From Novibacillus thermophilus (GTDB lineage Bacteria; Bacillota; Bacilli; Thermoactinomycetales; Novibacillaceae): 64,000 nucleotides of DNA. Position 1 is the first letter of the stretch, and every line of letters begins with the position of its first letter. The notes under the pieces were generated by a model. The model did no database searches. It saw only the letters and a program-made list of their open reading frames with translations, and had not been told where the DNA came from. A program made the position numbers and the translations under genes. This document shows positions 26,723 to 35,068 of the stretch, in pieces. The DNA lies in the NCBI RefSeq assembly GCF_002005165.1, contig NZ_CP019699.1, positions 1,550,001 through 1,614,000 of the forward strand, read 5' to 3'.

Positions 26723-27677
26723 AAGATGGTCAACTGTCGTCTTCCTGTTTGCCTTATTTTTTTCGTTTTCACCGTACGCTTATGCGGACGGAACGTACCC
26801 CGTAAGGATAACGAGCCAAAAAATGATCGTGTACCCGAGTGACGTGAACACAGTCAATATCGTGCAAAGTATGGATTTTAAGAACACCGGTACGGAAAAG
26901 GAAACAGAATTGCCGATCTACTTACCCGAAGGGTATAGCAACTTGGAATTAAGGGGCGGCTTAGCGGAAGCGGACATGGAGAAGACGGAGAATGGAATTG
27001 TTGATACGTCCGGATTGGATGCGGGCGAGGGTAAGCTGATTATCGTTTCTTACCAAATGCCGATGGAGCAAAACGTTTCCCAATGGACAATCACACAATC
27101 TTATGTGACAGAAGATGTGCAAGTGATGATACAGCCCGGGATTTTATCGTTTCAGGCGACTGATCTTGTCACGCAATCGCAGCTGATTGAAATAGACGGA
27201 CAAGAGTATCGCAGATTCACCCGTCTGGATCTGCATCCGGATGTTCCGTGGACGCTTTCCTTTCGTTTAATCGACACCGTGGAAGGTAATGAATCGGAGA
27301 CGACCCCATCTAAGCCGTCCGCAGGGAGTGCTGTTATTGATCCGAGTGGGGAAAAGTTCACCGAGGACGGCATCCCGATTATTGGGGCCGAGCATGAACG
27401 TGTCTTTTTTAAAACGGCTTTTACTTTTGGAACGATTGCTGTCGCTTTATCCGCTGCGTTGATCGGTTTACGGCGGGACCGGCAGTCCACAATCGTCGAT
27501 GTGAAGAAAAGGAGCAGACCTTGGCTGCATACACAAAAAGAACAGCTGCTTAAGCAAATGTTCGATTTGGAAAAGGACTACCACAACGAATTAATCAGTG
27601 AACAAACATATGAGTCGGTAAGGGCCAAAATTCGCAGCCAAATAATCAAAATTACCGCAGAACTGCAGCAAAGGTAA
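26712..27677 (+). CDS. Exported membrane-anchored protein of the ccm operon, unknown family
   Basis: A 321-aa protein: signal peptide (VVFLFALFFSFSPYAYA), an outside beta-rich domain of about 200 residues (VNTVNIVQSMDFKNTG, ELPIYLPEGY), a low-complexity linker, one membrane helix near residue 240 (FFKTAFTFGTIAVALSAALIG), and a cytoplasmic tail. The tail holds QMFDLEKDYHNELISEQTYE, clearly related to the helix-pair motif of the preceding protein. I do not recognise the outside domain. Position between the CcmI-like gene and ccmA, with an overlapping stop-start on both sides, argues for a role in haem or apocytochrome delivery. ATG 26712 follows GAGGGGAG. Confidence 0.6.
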   Translation: MNIRRWSTVVFLFALFFSFSPYAYADGTYPVRITSQKMIVYPSDVNTVNIVQSMDFKNTGTEKETELPIYLPEGYSNLELRGGLAEADMEKTENGIVDTSGLDAGEGKLIIVSYQMPMEQNVSQWTITQSYVTEDVQVMIQPGILSFQATDLVTQSQLIEIDGQEYRRFTRLDLHPDVPWTLSFRLIDTVEGNESETTPSKPSAGSAVIDPSGEKFTEDGIPIIGAEHERVFFKTAFTFGTIAVALSAALIGLRRDRQSTIVDVKKRSRPWLHTQKEQLLKQMFDLEKDYHNELISEQTYESVRAKIRSQIIKITAELQQR

Positions 27678-28372
27678 TGACCATGATCGAGCTACAAAAC
27701 CTTGCGGTCATTTTAAATGACAAAGTTATTCTACGTGCGCTCAATTTTTCTTGGCACAAGGGAGAGACAGTCGCCCTTGTCGGGGCAAACGGTGCTGGGA
27801 AAACAACATTGTTGAAAGTACTCAGCACGTTAATCAAACCGACATCCGGCAAGTTGAAGTTGGCAGACGGTGTCACGTCGCAACAGTGGAGACGTCTGTT
27901 CGGTGCGGTATTTCAAGAATCGTTTTTGTACGATGAGCTTTCTGCACAGGAAAATTTGCTTTTTTATCAACAATTGTATGGTGACGCTGACCGAAGAAAA
28001 ACGGAGTACCTGTTGCAACTGGTAAACCTGCTTAATGTGAAAGATGAGAGAACAACGGCGTTCTCCAAGGGCATGAAGCAGCGACTGTCGATTGCACGAG
28101 CTTTAATTCACGAACCGATGTGTCTGCTGCTGGACGAGCCGTTTGAGGGACTTGATCTCGCATCAAAAAAAACGATTGAAGCCGTATTGCATGAAAGGAA
28201 AAGAGCCGGAGCAGGCTGGATTCTCGTCAGTCACGATATAGATGATGCGTGGCGATTATGTGATCGGGTTGTGTTTCTCCATGATGGAACGGTTCTGCTC
28301 GAGCAGCCATGTCATGAACAACAATTTGCGTCCTTTCTTACGTATTACAAAAAGGTACTGGAACGAGGATGA
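27677..28372 (+). CDS. ccmA: ABC transporter ATPase CcmA
   Basis: A 231-aa ATPase that with CcmB powers release of haem-loaded CcmE from CcmC. Walker A is GANGAGKTT, the Q loop is in VFQESFLYD, the signature is FSKGMKQRLSIARAL (a relaxed LSGGQ as in other CcmA proteins), Walker B is CLLLDEPFEGLD, and the switch His is in LVSHDID. ATG 27677 overlaps the previous stop (TAATG); ATG 27683 has slightly better distance to AAAGGT. It overlaps ccmB by four bases. Confidence 0.88.
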   Translation: MTMIELQNLAVILNDKVILRALNFSWHKGETVALVGANGAGKTTLLKVLSTLIKPTSGKLKLADGVTSQQWRRLFGAVFQESFLYDELSAQENLLFYQQLYGDADRRKTEYLLQLVNLLNVKDERTTAFSKGMKQRLSIARALIHEPMCLLLDEPFEGLDLASKKTIEAVLHERKRAGAGWILVSHDIDDAWRLCDRVVFLHDGTVLLEQPCHEQQFASFLTYYKKVLERG

Positions 28373-29051
28373 CGATGCAATTTCTTAGACAGGCAGCCTT
28401 AGTTCTGCAACGGGATATCACGATTGAACTGCGGCAAAAATCACTGCTCGTTTCGATGATTGTTTTCTCAATTCTCATCCAAGTTGTATTGTTCATTTCT
28501 TTTGATGTGCAAAAAGAGGCGATGCAAACGTTGGCAGCAGGGATACTATGGCTGCCGATTATACTCTCGGCAATGATCAGTTTTAGCAAATATGCAAAAG
28601 CGGAAAAAGAAAATGGGGCGATGCACGGCATGCTCGTTTCCCCGATCAACCGCGGTGCGATGTTCCTCGGCAAGCTAATGGGAAATTTAATTTTCGTATC
28701 GATGGTGGGCGTTGTTTCCGTCCCGGCCTTTTTCCTGTTCCTGAAGCAGCCCCCCCTTCTTCCACAGCACTTTTACTGCTCACCCTTTTTTTGGGTAGCT
28801 GGGGCTTTACGGCTATCGGCGTTTTTCTCGCCAACTTGGCTGAAGCAAGCAGTTTGAAAGAATTGCTCGTTCCGATTATGTTGTTTCCAATGTCAGTACC
28901 GCTCTTAATTGCGATTATACGTTTAACAGAAATGGCACTTTATCCGACAGTTGAACTCGGGATGTCTCTGTGGATCGTCCTTTTAATCGCGTATAATGTC
29001 CTTTTTACGGTTGTTCCTTTGTTGTTATTCGATGTGTTACTGGAGGTATAA
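28369..29051 (+). pseudogene. ccmB: CcmB membrane subunit, frameshifted in a C run
   Basis: The frame from ATG 28369 encodes four membrane segments (SLLVSMIVFSILIQVVLFISF, LAAGILWLPIILSAMISF and others), then breaks in CAG followed by seven C (28748-28756 region). The rest, SSTALLLLTLFLGSWGFTAIG and on to LLLFDVLLEV, is in another frame ending TAA 29051. Adding one C restores a CcmB-like protein of about 227 aa. If the shift is real the CcmAB exporter is broken. A homopolymer assembly error is at least as likely, given the good state of the surrounding operon. Confidence 0.82.
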
Positions 29052-29053
29052 GC

Positions 29054-29752
29054 ATGGCGAGGAAATTAATTGTACCCTTTAAGTGGGGACTGTTCGCAGT
29101 GACCACTGTTGCCGTTCTGATTCAGTTGTACATGGTCTTCTTATATGCGCCAACTGAAAAATTTATGGGGGATGTGCAGCGACTCATGTATTTTCACATC
29201 CCAAGTGCATTTTCGGCCTTTGCAGCATTTGCTCTCGTTTTTGTGATGGGGATTGTTTATTTGGTTACGAAAAAGAGGACATGGGATTTGATCGCCGTTT
29301 CTTCAGCTGAAATCGGTGTTCTATTTACAACACTGACACTAATAACAGGATCCATATGGGCGCGCCCTGTGTGGAACGCTTGGTGGGTATGGGATGACCC
29401 AAGACTTGTCACGACACTTATTCTTTGGTTTATGTACATCGCCTATTTGTTGATTCGTTCGTCCATCGCAGAGGACACACGCCGGCGCAAGTTTGCATCT
29501 GTTTTTGGTATCATTGCGTTTATTGATGTTCCGATTGTCTACTTTTCGGTGCTGTGGTGGCGGACGATCCATCCGAAAGTCATTGATGAGACCGGGATCC
29601 ATATGCCGCCCGAGATGACGCAAACGTTGTTCGTCGGCATAATTGCTTTTCTTTTATTGTATGCCATGCTTTTACTTTATCGGACGACCTTTGAGTATCA
29701 ACGCGAAGCATTTATCAGTATAAAACAGGAAAAATTAAGGGAAGGAAGATGA
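29054..29752 (+). CDS. ccmC: Haem-handling membrane protein CcmC
   Basis: A 232-aa protein with six membrane helices. CcmC attaches haem to CcmE. The tryptophan-rich signature is present as PVWNAWWVWDDPRL, flanked by family motifs MYFHIPSAFSAFAAF and VYFSVLWWRTIHPK; His residues before and after the signature are the expected haem ligands. It follows ccmB by two bases. Its stop overlaps the following small gene. Confidence 0.93.
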   Translation: MARKLIVPFKWGLFAVTTVAVLIQLYMVFLYAPTEKFMGDVQRLMYFHIPSAFSAFAAFALVFVMGIVYLVTKKRTWDLIAVSSAEIGVLFTTLTLITGSIWARPVWNAWWVWDDPRLVTTLILWFMYIAYLLIRSSIAEDTRRRKFASVFGIIAFIDVPIVYFSVLWWRTIHPKVIDETGIHMPPEMTQTLFVGIIAFLLLYAMLLLYRTTFEYQREAFISIKQEKLREGR

Positions 29753-29758
29753 TGTCGG

Positions 29759-29881
29759 GTGGGTTATTTGTTCGCAGGAACAGCGATTGTCTGGATTGGT
29801 ATATTGGCGTACGTTATTTCGATATCGGTTAGACAGCGGAAAGTATTTCGCCTAATGCAAAAGTTGAAAAGAAATAGCTAG
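29759..29881 (+). CDS. ccmD: CcmD-like small membrane protein
   Basis: A 40-codon frame from GTG 29759 to TAG 29879-29881. It has one membrane helix (GTAIVWIGILAYVISISV) followed by a basic tail (RQRKVFRLMQKLKRN). Size, topology and position directly after ccmC match CcmD, the small protein that keeps CcmC and CcmE together. GGAAGGA lies about 12 bases before the GTG. An overlapping ATG frame at 29749 gives no membrane segment. It is short enough to be missed by routine gene finding. Confidence 0.65.
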   Translation: MGYLFAGTAIVWIGILAYVISISVRQRKVFRLMQKLKRNS

Positions 29882-29906
29882 TATTTAATTAAGAGGAGGA
29901 TGGAAT

Positions 29907-30434
29907 GTGAGGGGGAGGGTTATACGAATTGTTGTGTTAATCCTTCTTGCCGCTGGGTTTGGCTATGCTGCTATTACGCTTGGTATTAATTCGACAGCAG
30001 CGGAGATAGGGGATCCGGCTCCCGATTTCACGCTTGAAGATATGGACGGAAACAAGGTGACCCTGGCCGAGTATAAAGGGCAATTTGTCATTTTGAACTT
30101 TTTTGCCTCATGGTGTCCACCTTGCCGGAAAGAGGCACCAGAATTACAGAAATTCCAAGAGCAATACGGGGATCAGGCAAAGCTGTTGATCCTTAGTCGT
30201 GCTGAGCCGAAAGCAACAGTTCAGGAGTTTATTAATGAATTTGGATCAACATCGACCTATCTACTCGATTACAATGATTCGATGGCAAGGCCTTATGGTG
30301 TCGTCGGTCAACCGGAAACCTTTTTTATTGATGAAGAGGGGATCATTCGCTATCACCATATCGGGGAGATGGACATGGCGTTTATGGTCCAGACTACCAA
30401 TCAGTTTATAGAAACACCGTTGAAAGGACGATGA
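29907..30434 (+). CDS. CcmG/DsbE-type thioredoxin-like protein
   Basis: A 175-aa membrane-anchored thiol reductase: N-terminal helix (VLILLAAGFGYAAITLGI), APDFTLEDMDG, active site FFASWCPPCRKEAPEL, and the cis-Pro loop VVGQPETFFIDEEG, closer to CcmG (GxPETF) than to ResA. It would reduce apocytochrome CxxCH thiols before haem attachment. GTG 29907 follows GAGGAGG. It closes the ccm gene set, 26 bases after the CcmD-like gene. Confidence 0.85.
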   Translation: MRGRVIRIVVLILLAAGFGYAAITLGINSTAAEIGDPAPDFTLEDMDGNKVTLAEYKGQFVILNFFASWCPPCRKEAPELQKFQEQYGDQAKLLILSRAEPKATVQEFINEFGSTSTYLLDYNDSMARPYGVVGQPETFFIDEEGIIRYHHIGEMDMAFMVQTTNQFIETPLKGR

Positions 30435-30564
30435 AGGTGAACGGGTCTTAGGATATGAGATGACTGTTCCGACGCCTAGCCGGGTTTAGGAGATGTTAAT
30501 GTAAAACAGGCATATACTCGTGATGATGAATGCAAAATAAGAACAGGAATAGGAGTGATATCCA

Positions 30565-30786
30565 ATGATGATGATGGGTGGTATGGGAATTCTTAATATG
30601 ATCTTTTGGATCCTCATCCTGGGTTTGTTAATCTACGGTGTCTATTTGCTAATTGAAAAAGCAACAGGTAAATCAGGAAAGGAGTCTTCGGATTCTCCCG
30701 CTAACATTTTGAAGGGAAGACTGGCACGGGGCGACATCAGTGAAGAGGAGTACGAGAGATTGAAATCTGTTTTAAACAAAGATTAA
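30565..30786 (+). CDS. SHOCT-domain small membrane protein
   Basis: A 73-aa protein: a Met/Gly-rich start (MMMMGGMG), one membrane helix (ILNMIFWILILGLLIYGVYLLI), and a C-terminal SHOCT motif, ILKGRLARGDISEEEYERLK. SHOCT motifs occur at the end of many membrane proteins with unknown role. GGAGTG precedes the ATG. It resembles the helix-pair motif of the two unknown ccm-operon proteins. Confidence 0.75.
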   Translation: MMMMGGMGILNMIFWILILGLLIYGVYLLIEKATGKSGKESSDSPANILKGRLARGDISEEEYERLKSVLNKD

Positions 30787-30794
30787 TTTCCCAA

Positions 30795-30827
30795 CCTCAT
30801 CACAGTTTCATACGTTTTTTGGTTATC
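30795..30827 (+). promoter_or_regulatory. 11-bp direct repeat site ahead of the propeller gene
   Basis: CCTCATCACAG (30795-30805), TTTCATACGTT (30806-30816) and TTTTGGTTATC (30817-30827) keep the 11-bp phase. Another isolated TTTCACA is at 30905-30911. The gene starts about 130 bases on, so the assignment is weaker than for the other sites. Confidence 0.4.
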
Positions 30828-30956
30828 GTTTTACGGCAAAGAAATTTATAAATGGCATTTTTGATATAAAACCTATTGGATGGTCAGAGAAGGATTTTTT
30901 GAAGTTTCACAATTGGATAATTTAACAGTTATGACCGTGAGGTAAAATCGTAAGAA

Positions 30957-31901
30957 ATGACATTCAAAGGGAGTCGAAAAATATTGCAAGGCAAAAGTAA
31001 AATCATTCTTGCTGTTATTGTGGTAGGGCTTGTCGTCATTGGCGCAGTGCTTTTCTTAAATCGGACAAGCGAACCAGAGATTGTTATGGAGCATGTGCAC
31101 GGATTGGGGTACACAGCGGACGGAAAACTTGTTACGCCAGCGCATGATGGCTTGCGAGTGTACGCGGACGGGGAGTGGTCCATCCCCGAAGGCGAAAAAC
31201 ATGACTACATGGGCTTTTCCATGGTGGATGAAGGGTTTTATAGCAGTGGACATCCAGCACCAGGCTCTGATCGGATCAATCCGTTCGGCGTCGTTAAAAG
31301 CACTGACCTTGGTCAAACACTGGAGACGTTGGACTTGGAGGGGGAAGCCGATTTTCACGGTATGAGTGTTGGTTATAAAACGCACACGATTTACGTGATA
31401 AATCCGGAACCGAACTCGCAGATGGATGCTGTAGGAATGTATTATACGCAAGATGAGACGAAAACTTGGAAGAAAAGTGACATGCAAGGCTTGACGGAGG
31501 AACTGACGACTCTTGCCGCTCATCCGACAGAAGATGCTGTTATCGCCGTTGGAACTAATACCGGTGTGTTTTTATCCGAAGACTACGGTCATACCTTTAA
31601 GAAAATCAATGATACTGTGCAGGTCACTTCCTTGTACTTCAGTCCACAAGGGGAACTGTTTGTTGGGGGAGTCAATCAGGGGCCGAAGTTCTTTCAGCTT
31701 GACCTACAAAGTGGGGAGACGACACCGGTTAATCTTCCACCGTTAAACGATGACGCTGTTATGTATATTGCCCAAAGTACTGAAGGGGAAGAACTAGCCT
31801 TCGTTTCATTCAATTTGCATATGTATGTGACAAATGACCAAGGAGAAAATTGGAAACAAATTGTGAACGACGGAAAAGGAATTTCCGGAGAATCAGGGTA
31901 A
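30957..31901 (+). CDS. Beta-propeller protein of the F510_1955 family, paralogue
   Basis: A 314-aa protein with an N-terminal membrane anchor (IILAVIVVGLVVIGAVLFL) instead of the lipobox of its paralogue at 2264-3172. The two share HVHGLGY/HIHGLGI, HDYMGFSM, GFYSSGHP and INPEPNSQ/INQEPNSE, and the repeated Asp-box-like turns (STDLGQT, YTQDETKTWK, SEDYGHTF, TNDQGENW). It is thus a membrane-anchored outside propeller of unknown ligand. Presence in both copper modules supports a metal-related role. ATG 30957 is used; TTG 30984 after AAGGGAG is an alternative. Confidence 0.78.
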   Translation: MTFKGSRKILQGKSKIILAVIVVGLVVIGAVLFLNRTSEPEIVMEHVHGLGYTADGKLVTPAHDGLRVYADGEWSIPEGEKHDYMGFSMVDEGFYSSGHPAPGSDRINPFGVVKSTDLGQTLETLDLEGEADFHGMSVGYKTHTIYVINPEPNSQMDAVGMYYTQDETKTWKKSDMQGLTEELTTLAAHPTEDAVIAVGTNTGVFLSEDYGHTFKKINDTVQVTSLYFSPQGELFVGGVNQGPKFFQLDLQSGETTPVNLPPLNDDAVMYIAQSTEGEELAFVSFNLHMYVTNDQGENWKQIVNDGKGISGESG

Positions 31902-32002
31902 AGAGTGTTGCCTTCCTCATATAGAGATAGGTTAGTAACCAATCTTGTTGCTTTTGCATACATAGATGGATGAATGATCTTTTTTATGGGGGAGGTAATT
32001 TA

Positions 32003-32527
32003 ATGAGGTTGCCGGCGGTAGACCTCGGGTTGATGGCTGAACATTTGCCTACCCATGAGGGGATACTCAATAAACTTAAGCACTACCTTGCTAAGGTAAC
32101 AAATGCTGATCTTAAAGACATTATTAGTTTACAAATTAGTGTGATGCGTGCACACGTTAAAGTTATGTTACTACTCATTAACCCATATCAAAACGGATAT
32201 GTGGCAGTCCCGCCTCTCGAAGCCTATTCGGGAAACCATTACTTTAAAGAAGAAGCATGGGGCCAAAATCCATTAAAAAATAAATCGATTACATTAGAAG
32301 CACGTGCCACAGCAAAATGCATGGCAAACGATAACTTTATCTCTGCTTTAATGATGAAAAATCCTAATGTTAAACACGCGCATATCGAAATGGCATTGCA
32401 GCAAGCCTTTTTACAGGAAAGGTATAGTCAGTTCATTCAAAGAATGGGTTGGGAATTTGTTCCGCATGTATCTGTCCAAGATCAAATAAATACGTACCAG
32501 CATTTTCAACATATTTTAAACAACTAA
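32003..32527 (+). CDS. CotF-type spore coat protein
   Basis: A 174-aa all-helical protein resembling the CotF/YhcQ family, whose members share a ferritin-like helical arrangement and are found in or around the spore coat. Features: LKHYLAKVTNADLKDIISLQ, HVKVMLLLINP and QAFLQERYSQFIQRMGW. ATG 32003 has GGGAGG upstream. It stands alone between the propeller gene and the convergent CuA protein and does not belong to the direct-repeat group. Confidence 0.7.
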   Translation: MRLPAVDLGLMAEHLPTHEGILNKLKHYLAKVTNADLKDIISLQISVMRAHVKVMLLLINPYQNGYVAVPPLEAYSGNHYFKEEAWGQNPLKNKSITLEARATAKCMANDNFISALMMKNPNVKHAHIEMALQQAFLQERYSQFIQRMGWEFVPHVSVQDQINTYQHFQHILNN

Positions 32528-32674
32528 CAGGAAGCGACGCCCATATACGGATTTCAATAATGTGGCCATACCGAATGGAATAAGAAAATCGCTTAATTTC
32601 AGAAATTAAGAATAGTGGCTGATGTTAATCTCAAAATTGTTGTGATGTTGGGAAACAACAAGTTAAAAAAAGCG

Positions 32675-32713
32675 AGCCGATTATTCCTTAGGTGAAGGAA
32701 AATCGGCTTTTTG
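32675..32713. terminator. Bidirectional terminator
   Basis: AGCCGATT (32675-32682) and AATCGGCT (32701-32708) form the outer stem, with an inner TCCTT/AAGGA pair, preceded by an A run and followed by a T run. It serves cotF on one side and the convergent CuA gene on the other. Confidence 0.85.
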
Positions 32714-32771
32714 CATCCAAAATGGTTTAGAAGAACCTTTCGCGTTTGTTAAACGATGACCATTACTTTAT

Positions 32772-33155
32772 TCATTTCACGACAATTTTTGCTTGCATAT
32801 CCGCGTGCCCTTGTCCACAAGCGATGTTACAAGAAAACGGATATTCACCAGGTTCCAAATCGACCGTGGCGGATTCCCCATCGGTTAAATCCACCCCTAA
32901 ATCTGGAATACTAATTCCGTGTACTCCCTCTTTAGACGTAAAACTAATTGTTGTTTCACCGGCAGGGACTTCAAAAGTTTCTTGATTAAAGCTCCAATTC
33001 GTGGCGGAAATTTCTAGTGTGTCTCCCCCGGCACCACTACTTGAATCACTGGCCACGCTGTCAGTTTCATTCTCCCCACTCCCGGCTCCACAGGCTGAAA
33101 GCAAGAGCGTAAGTGAGACAGCGAGGAAAAAAAGAACCATCCATTTTTTCTGCAT
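32772..33155 (-). CDS. CuA-domain cupredoxin lipoprotein
   Basis: A 127-aa lipoprotein (lipobox LLSAC, Cys 22) with a Ser/Gly/Asp linker and one cupredoxin domain. The C-terminal copper motif CNIACGQGHADM gives C-x3-C-x3-H-x2-M, and the upstream His is in EGVHGISIP: the full ligand set of the binuclear CuA site of cytochrome oxidase subunit II. No membrane helices or oxidase subunit I gene are nearby, so it is a stand-alone CuA protein, possibly an electron carrier or copper donor. GGAAAGGAG precedes the ATG. A direct-repeat site on the minus strand (33193-33214) lies 38 bases upstream. Confidence 0.85.
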   Translation of the reverse strand: MQKKWMVLFFLAVSLTLLLSACGAGSGENETDSVASDSSSGAGGDTLEISATNWSFNQETFEVPAGETTISFTSKEGVHGISIPDLGVDLTDGESATVDLEPGEYPFSCNIACGQGHADMQAKIVVK

Positions 33156-33192
33156 GGTTTTCCACTCCTTTCCCCATAATCATAATCCAACT

Positions 33193-33214
33193 TTGTCAAG
33201 AAACTGTGTGATTT
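33193..33214 (-). promoter_or_regulatory. 11-bp direct repeat site ahead of the CuA lipoprotein
   Basis: On the minus strand AAATCACACAG (33214-33204) is followed by TTTCTTGACAA (33203-33193). GATTAT further on may be the -10. The divergent oxidase gene has its own site at 33292-33335. Confidence 0.5.
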
Positions 33215-33291
33215 GTTTGGCGAATTTATGATAAACAGCAAGCATGACAAAACATCGGTTAATTGAACGAAGCTTTATCCTTCACTTCATA

Positions 33292-33338
33292 TTTCTACAC
33301 ACTTTCTTTAAATTTTCATCACATTTGTACACTATACT
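33292..33338 (+). promoter_or_regulatory. 11-bp direct repeat array and promoter, multicopper oxidase
   Basis: TTTCTACACAC (33292), TTTCTTTAAAT (33303), TTTCATCACAT (33314) and TTGTACACTAT (33325) are four consecutive 11-bp units. The -10 TATACT (33333-33338) overlaps the last. This is the longest and clearest array of the group. Confidence 0.75.
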
Positions 33339-33394
33339 TAATTAGTAGTTGCAGATCTCAGTCGAAAGTACTTCATCAAGGAGGAAACGCAGCG

Positions 33395-34978
33395 ATGAGA
33401 AAGCAGCTGATGACGTTAATAGGTATCGCATTAATTGGTTTGTTAGCGGCGTGCTCACAACAGACCGACACGGGGCAAGCTGATAAACAAGCATCTACAA
33501 ATGTGGAAAAGAAAGTGGATCAAGCGATTTCAACCGCTCGTTCTGCGGATATCGCTGGAAAGAGAGTGAAGGCATTTAATTTAACGGCGCAGCAGGTCGA
33601 TTGGACATTAAGCCCAGAAAAACAAATTAAAGCATGGACGTTTAATGGGAGTGTTCCAGGTGAACAGCTTCGTGTCAAGGAAGGTGAGGTTGTAAAGGCA
33701 ACCCTAACAAACAAATTGGACGAACCTGTGACGATTCACTGGCACGGAGTACCCGTTCCCAACACGCAAGACGGTATTCCGGGAGTGACCCAAGATGCTG
33801 TATTGCCGGGGGAAACGTATACGTACGAATTTGTTGCGGATGATCCGGGGACGTATTGGTACCATACGCACCAAAACGGTGTTGAGCAACTGGATAGAGG
33901 CCTATACGGTACGCTTATCGTTGAACCGAAGGAAGGTATACTGGCAGACCGCGATTATACACTTGTTCTCGACGAATGGGAGTCAGGAGCAGGTCGTGAT
34001 AACGGTGACAAGGGAATGGGGAACATGGGCGACGGTGGCATGAAGAACGGCATGCACGAAGGAAACGTGAAAGAGAACATGTCCAGTATGAACAACATGA
34101 TGATGCACGACATGTCTTCTTACGATATTTTTACGGTTAACGGTAAAACGTACGAAGAAAACGAACCATTAATGGTTAAAAAAGGAGAAACGGTCAAGCT
34201 TCGTTTCGTGAATGCTGGTTATATGGTCCATCAAATGCACATCCCCGTTGACTTTAGAGTAACCCACGTCGATGGTCAGATAGTGAATAGACCGGGGATC
34301 GAAAAGTCAGGTATCATCGAAATCGCTCCTGGAGAACGGTATGATATCGAGTTTACGGCGGATACGGAAAAAGACTTTATGATTGACAACCATGATGGTA
34401 TGCCAGCATCAAAAGACATGCAAATCGACGTCGCTTATAAGAACGGAAATAGCAAAAAAATGAAACATCCGTCTTCGTCCGACGTTGTTGATGTGACCAA
34501 ATTGGGTAAGAGCAAAGAATCGTTTTTTAGCCTAGATGATTCCTTCGATGTAGCGTATACGATGGACCTTGGAGTTGCAATGGACCATCAAAACATGGGC
34601 ATGGTATATACCATCAATGGTAAGACGTTTCCAGATGTACCGCCGGTTAATGTTAATGAAGGCGATAAAGTGAAGGTTACCCTTAAGAACAACAGTATGG
34701 ACAATTCCACACATCCCATGCATCTGCATGGACATTTCTTTCAGGTATTAAGCAAAGATGGTAAGCCATTAAAGGACTCTCCGATTATAAAGGATACGTT
34801 AAACGTTAAACCGGGAGAAGAGTACGAGGTCGCATTTCTTGCTGACAATCCTGGGAATTGGCTGTTTCATTGTCACGATTTGCACCACGCATCAACTGGT
34901 ATGGTGGCGATGGTCGAATACAATCATTTTGCACCGTTTTACAAAGACACAGGAAAGGTGGAGAATATTCCAGAGTAA
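33395..34978 (+). CDS. Multicopper oxidase lipoprotein with Met-rich insert
   Basis: A 527-aa exported oxidase of the CueO/CopA-oxidase type. The lipobox is LLAAC (Cys about 18). Copper motifs: HWHGVPVP, WYHTHQNG, THPMHLHGHFF and HCHDLHHASTGMVAM, giving all type 1, 2 and 3 ligands. A Met/Gly/Asn-rich insert around residues 215-245 (MGNMGDGGMKNGMHEG, SSMNNMMMHDMSS) probably binds Cu(I) near the type 1 site. ATG 33395 follows AAGGAGGAAA. A close paralogue is at 40313-41899, and both have the direct-repeat promoter. A hairpin follows. Confidence 0.93.
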   Translation: MRKQLMTLIGIALIGLLAACSQQTDTGQADKQASTNVEKKVDQAISTARSADIAGKRVKAFNLTAQQVDWTLSPEKQIKAWTFNGSVPGEQLRVKEGEVVKATLTNKLDEPVTIHWHGVPVPNTQDGIPGVTQDAVLPGETYTYEFVADDPGTYWYHTHQNGVEQLDRGLYGTLIVEPKEGILADRDYTLVLDEWESGAGRDNGDKGMGNMGDGGMKNGMHEGNVKENMSSMNNMMMHDMSSYDIFTVNGKTYEENEPLMVKKGETVKLRFVNAGYMVHQMHIPVDFRVTHVDGQIVNRPGIEKSGIIEIAPGERYDIEFTADTEKDFMIDNHDGMPASKDMQIDVAYKNGNSKKMKHPSSSDVVDVTKLGKSKESFFSLDDSFDVAYTMDLGVAMDHQNMGMVYTINGKTFPDVPPVNVNEGDKVKVTLKNNSMDNSTHPMHLHGHFFQVLSKDGKPLKDSPIIKDTLNVKPGEEYEVAFLADNPGNWLFHCHDLHHASTGMVAMVEYNHFAPFYKDTGKVENIPE

Positions 34979-35015
34979 CTAAATAACCACCGGTTTAAAT
35001 CCGCTGGTTATTTAG
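34979..35015 (+). terminator. Hairpin after the multicopper oxidase
   Basis: CTAAATAACCA (34979-34989) and TGGTTATTTAG (35005-35015) pair perfectly over 11 bp. No T run follows, so termination may be inefficient. Confidence 0.6.
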
Positions 35016-35068
35016 GGAGGGTCGATATGAGCGTTGTCTACGTTAGGGCCATCGCACCTAAGTCGCCT

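Noticed and set aside
30904-30930. TTTCACAATTG and TTTAACAG as another direct-repeat site
   Set aside because: The spacing is about 16 bp, not 11, so it was not counted with the group.
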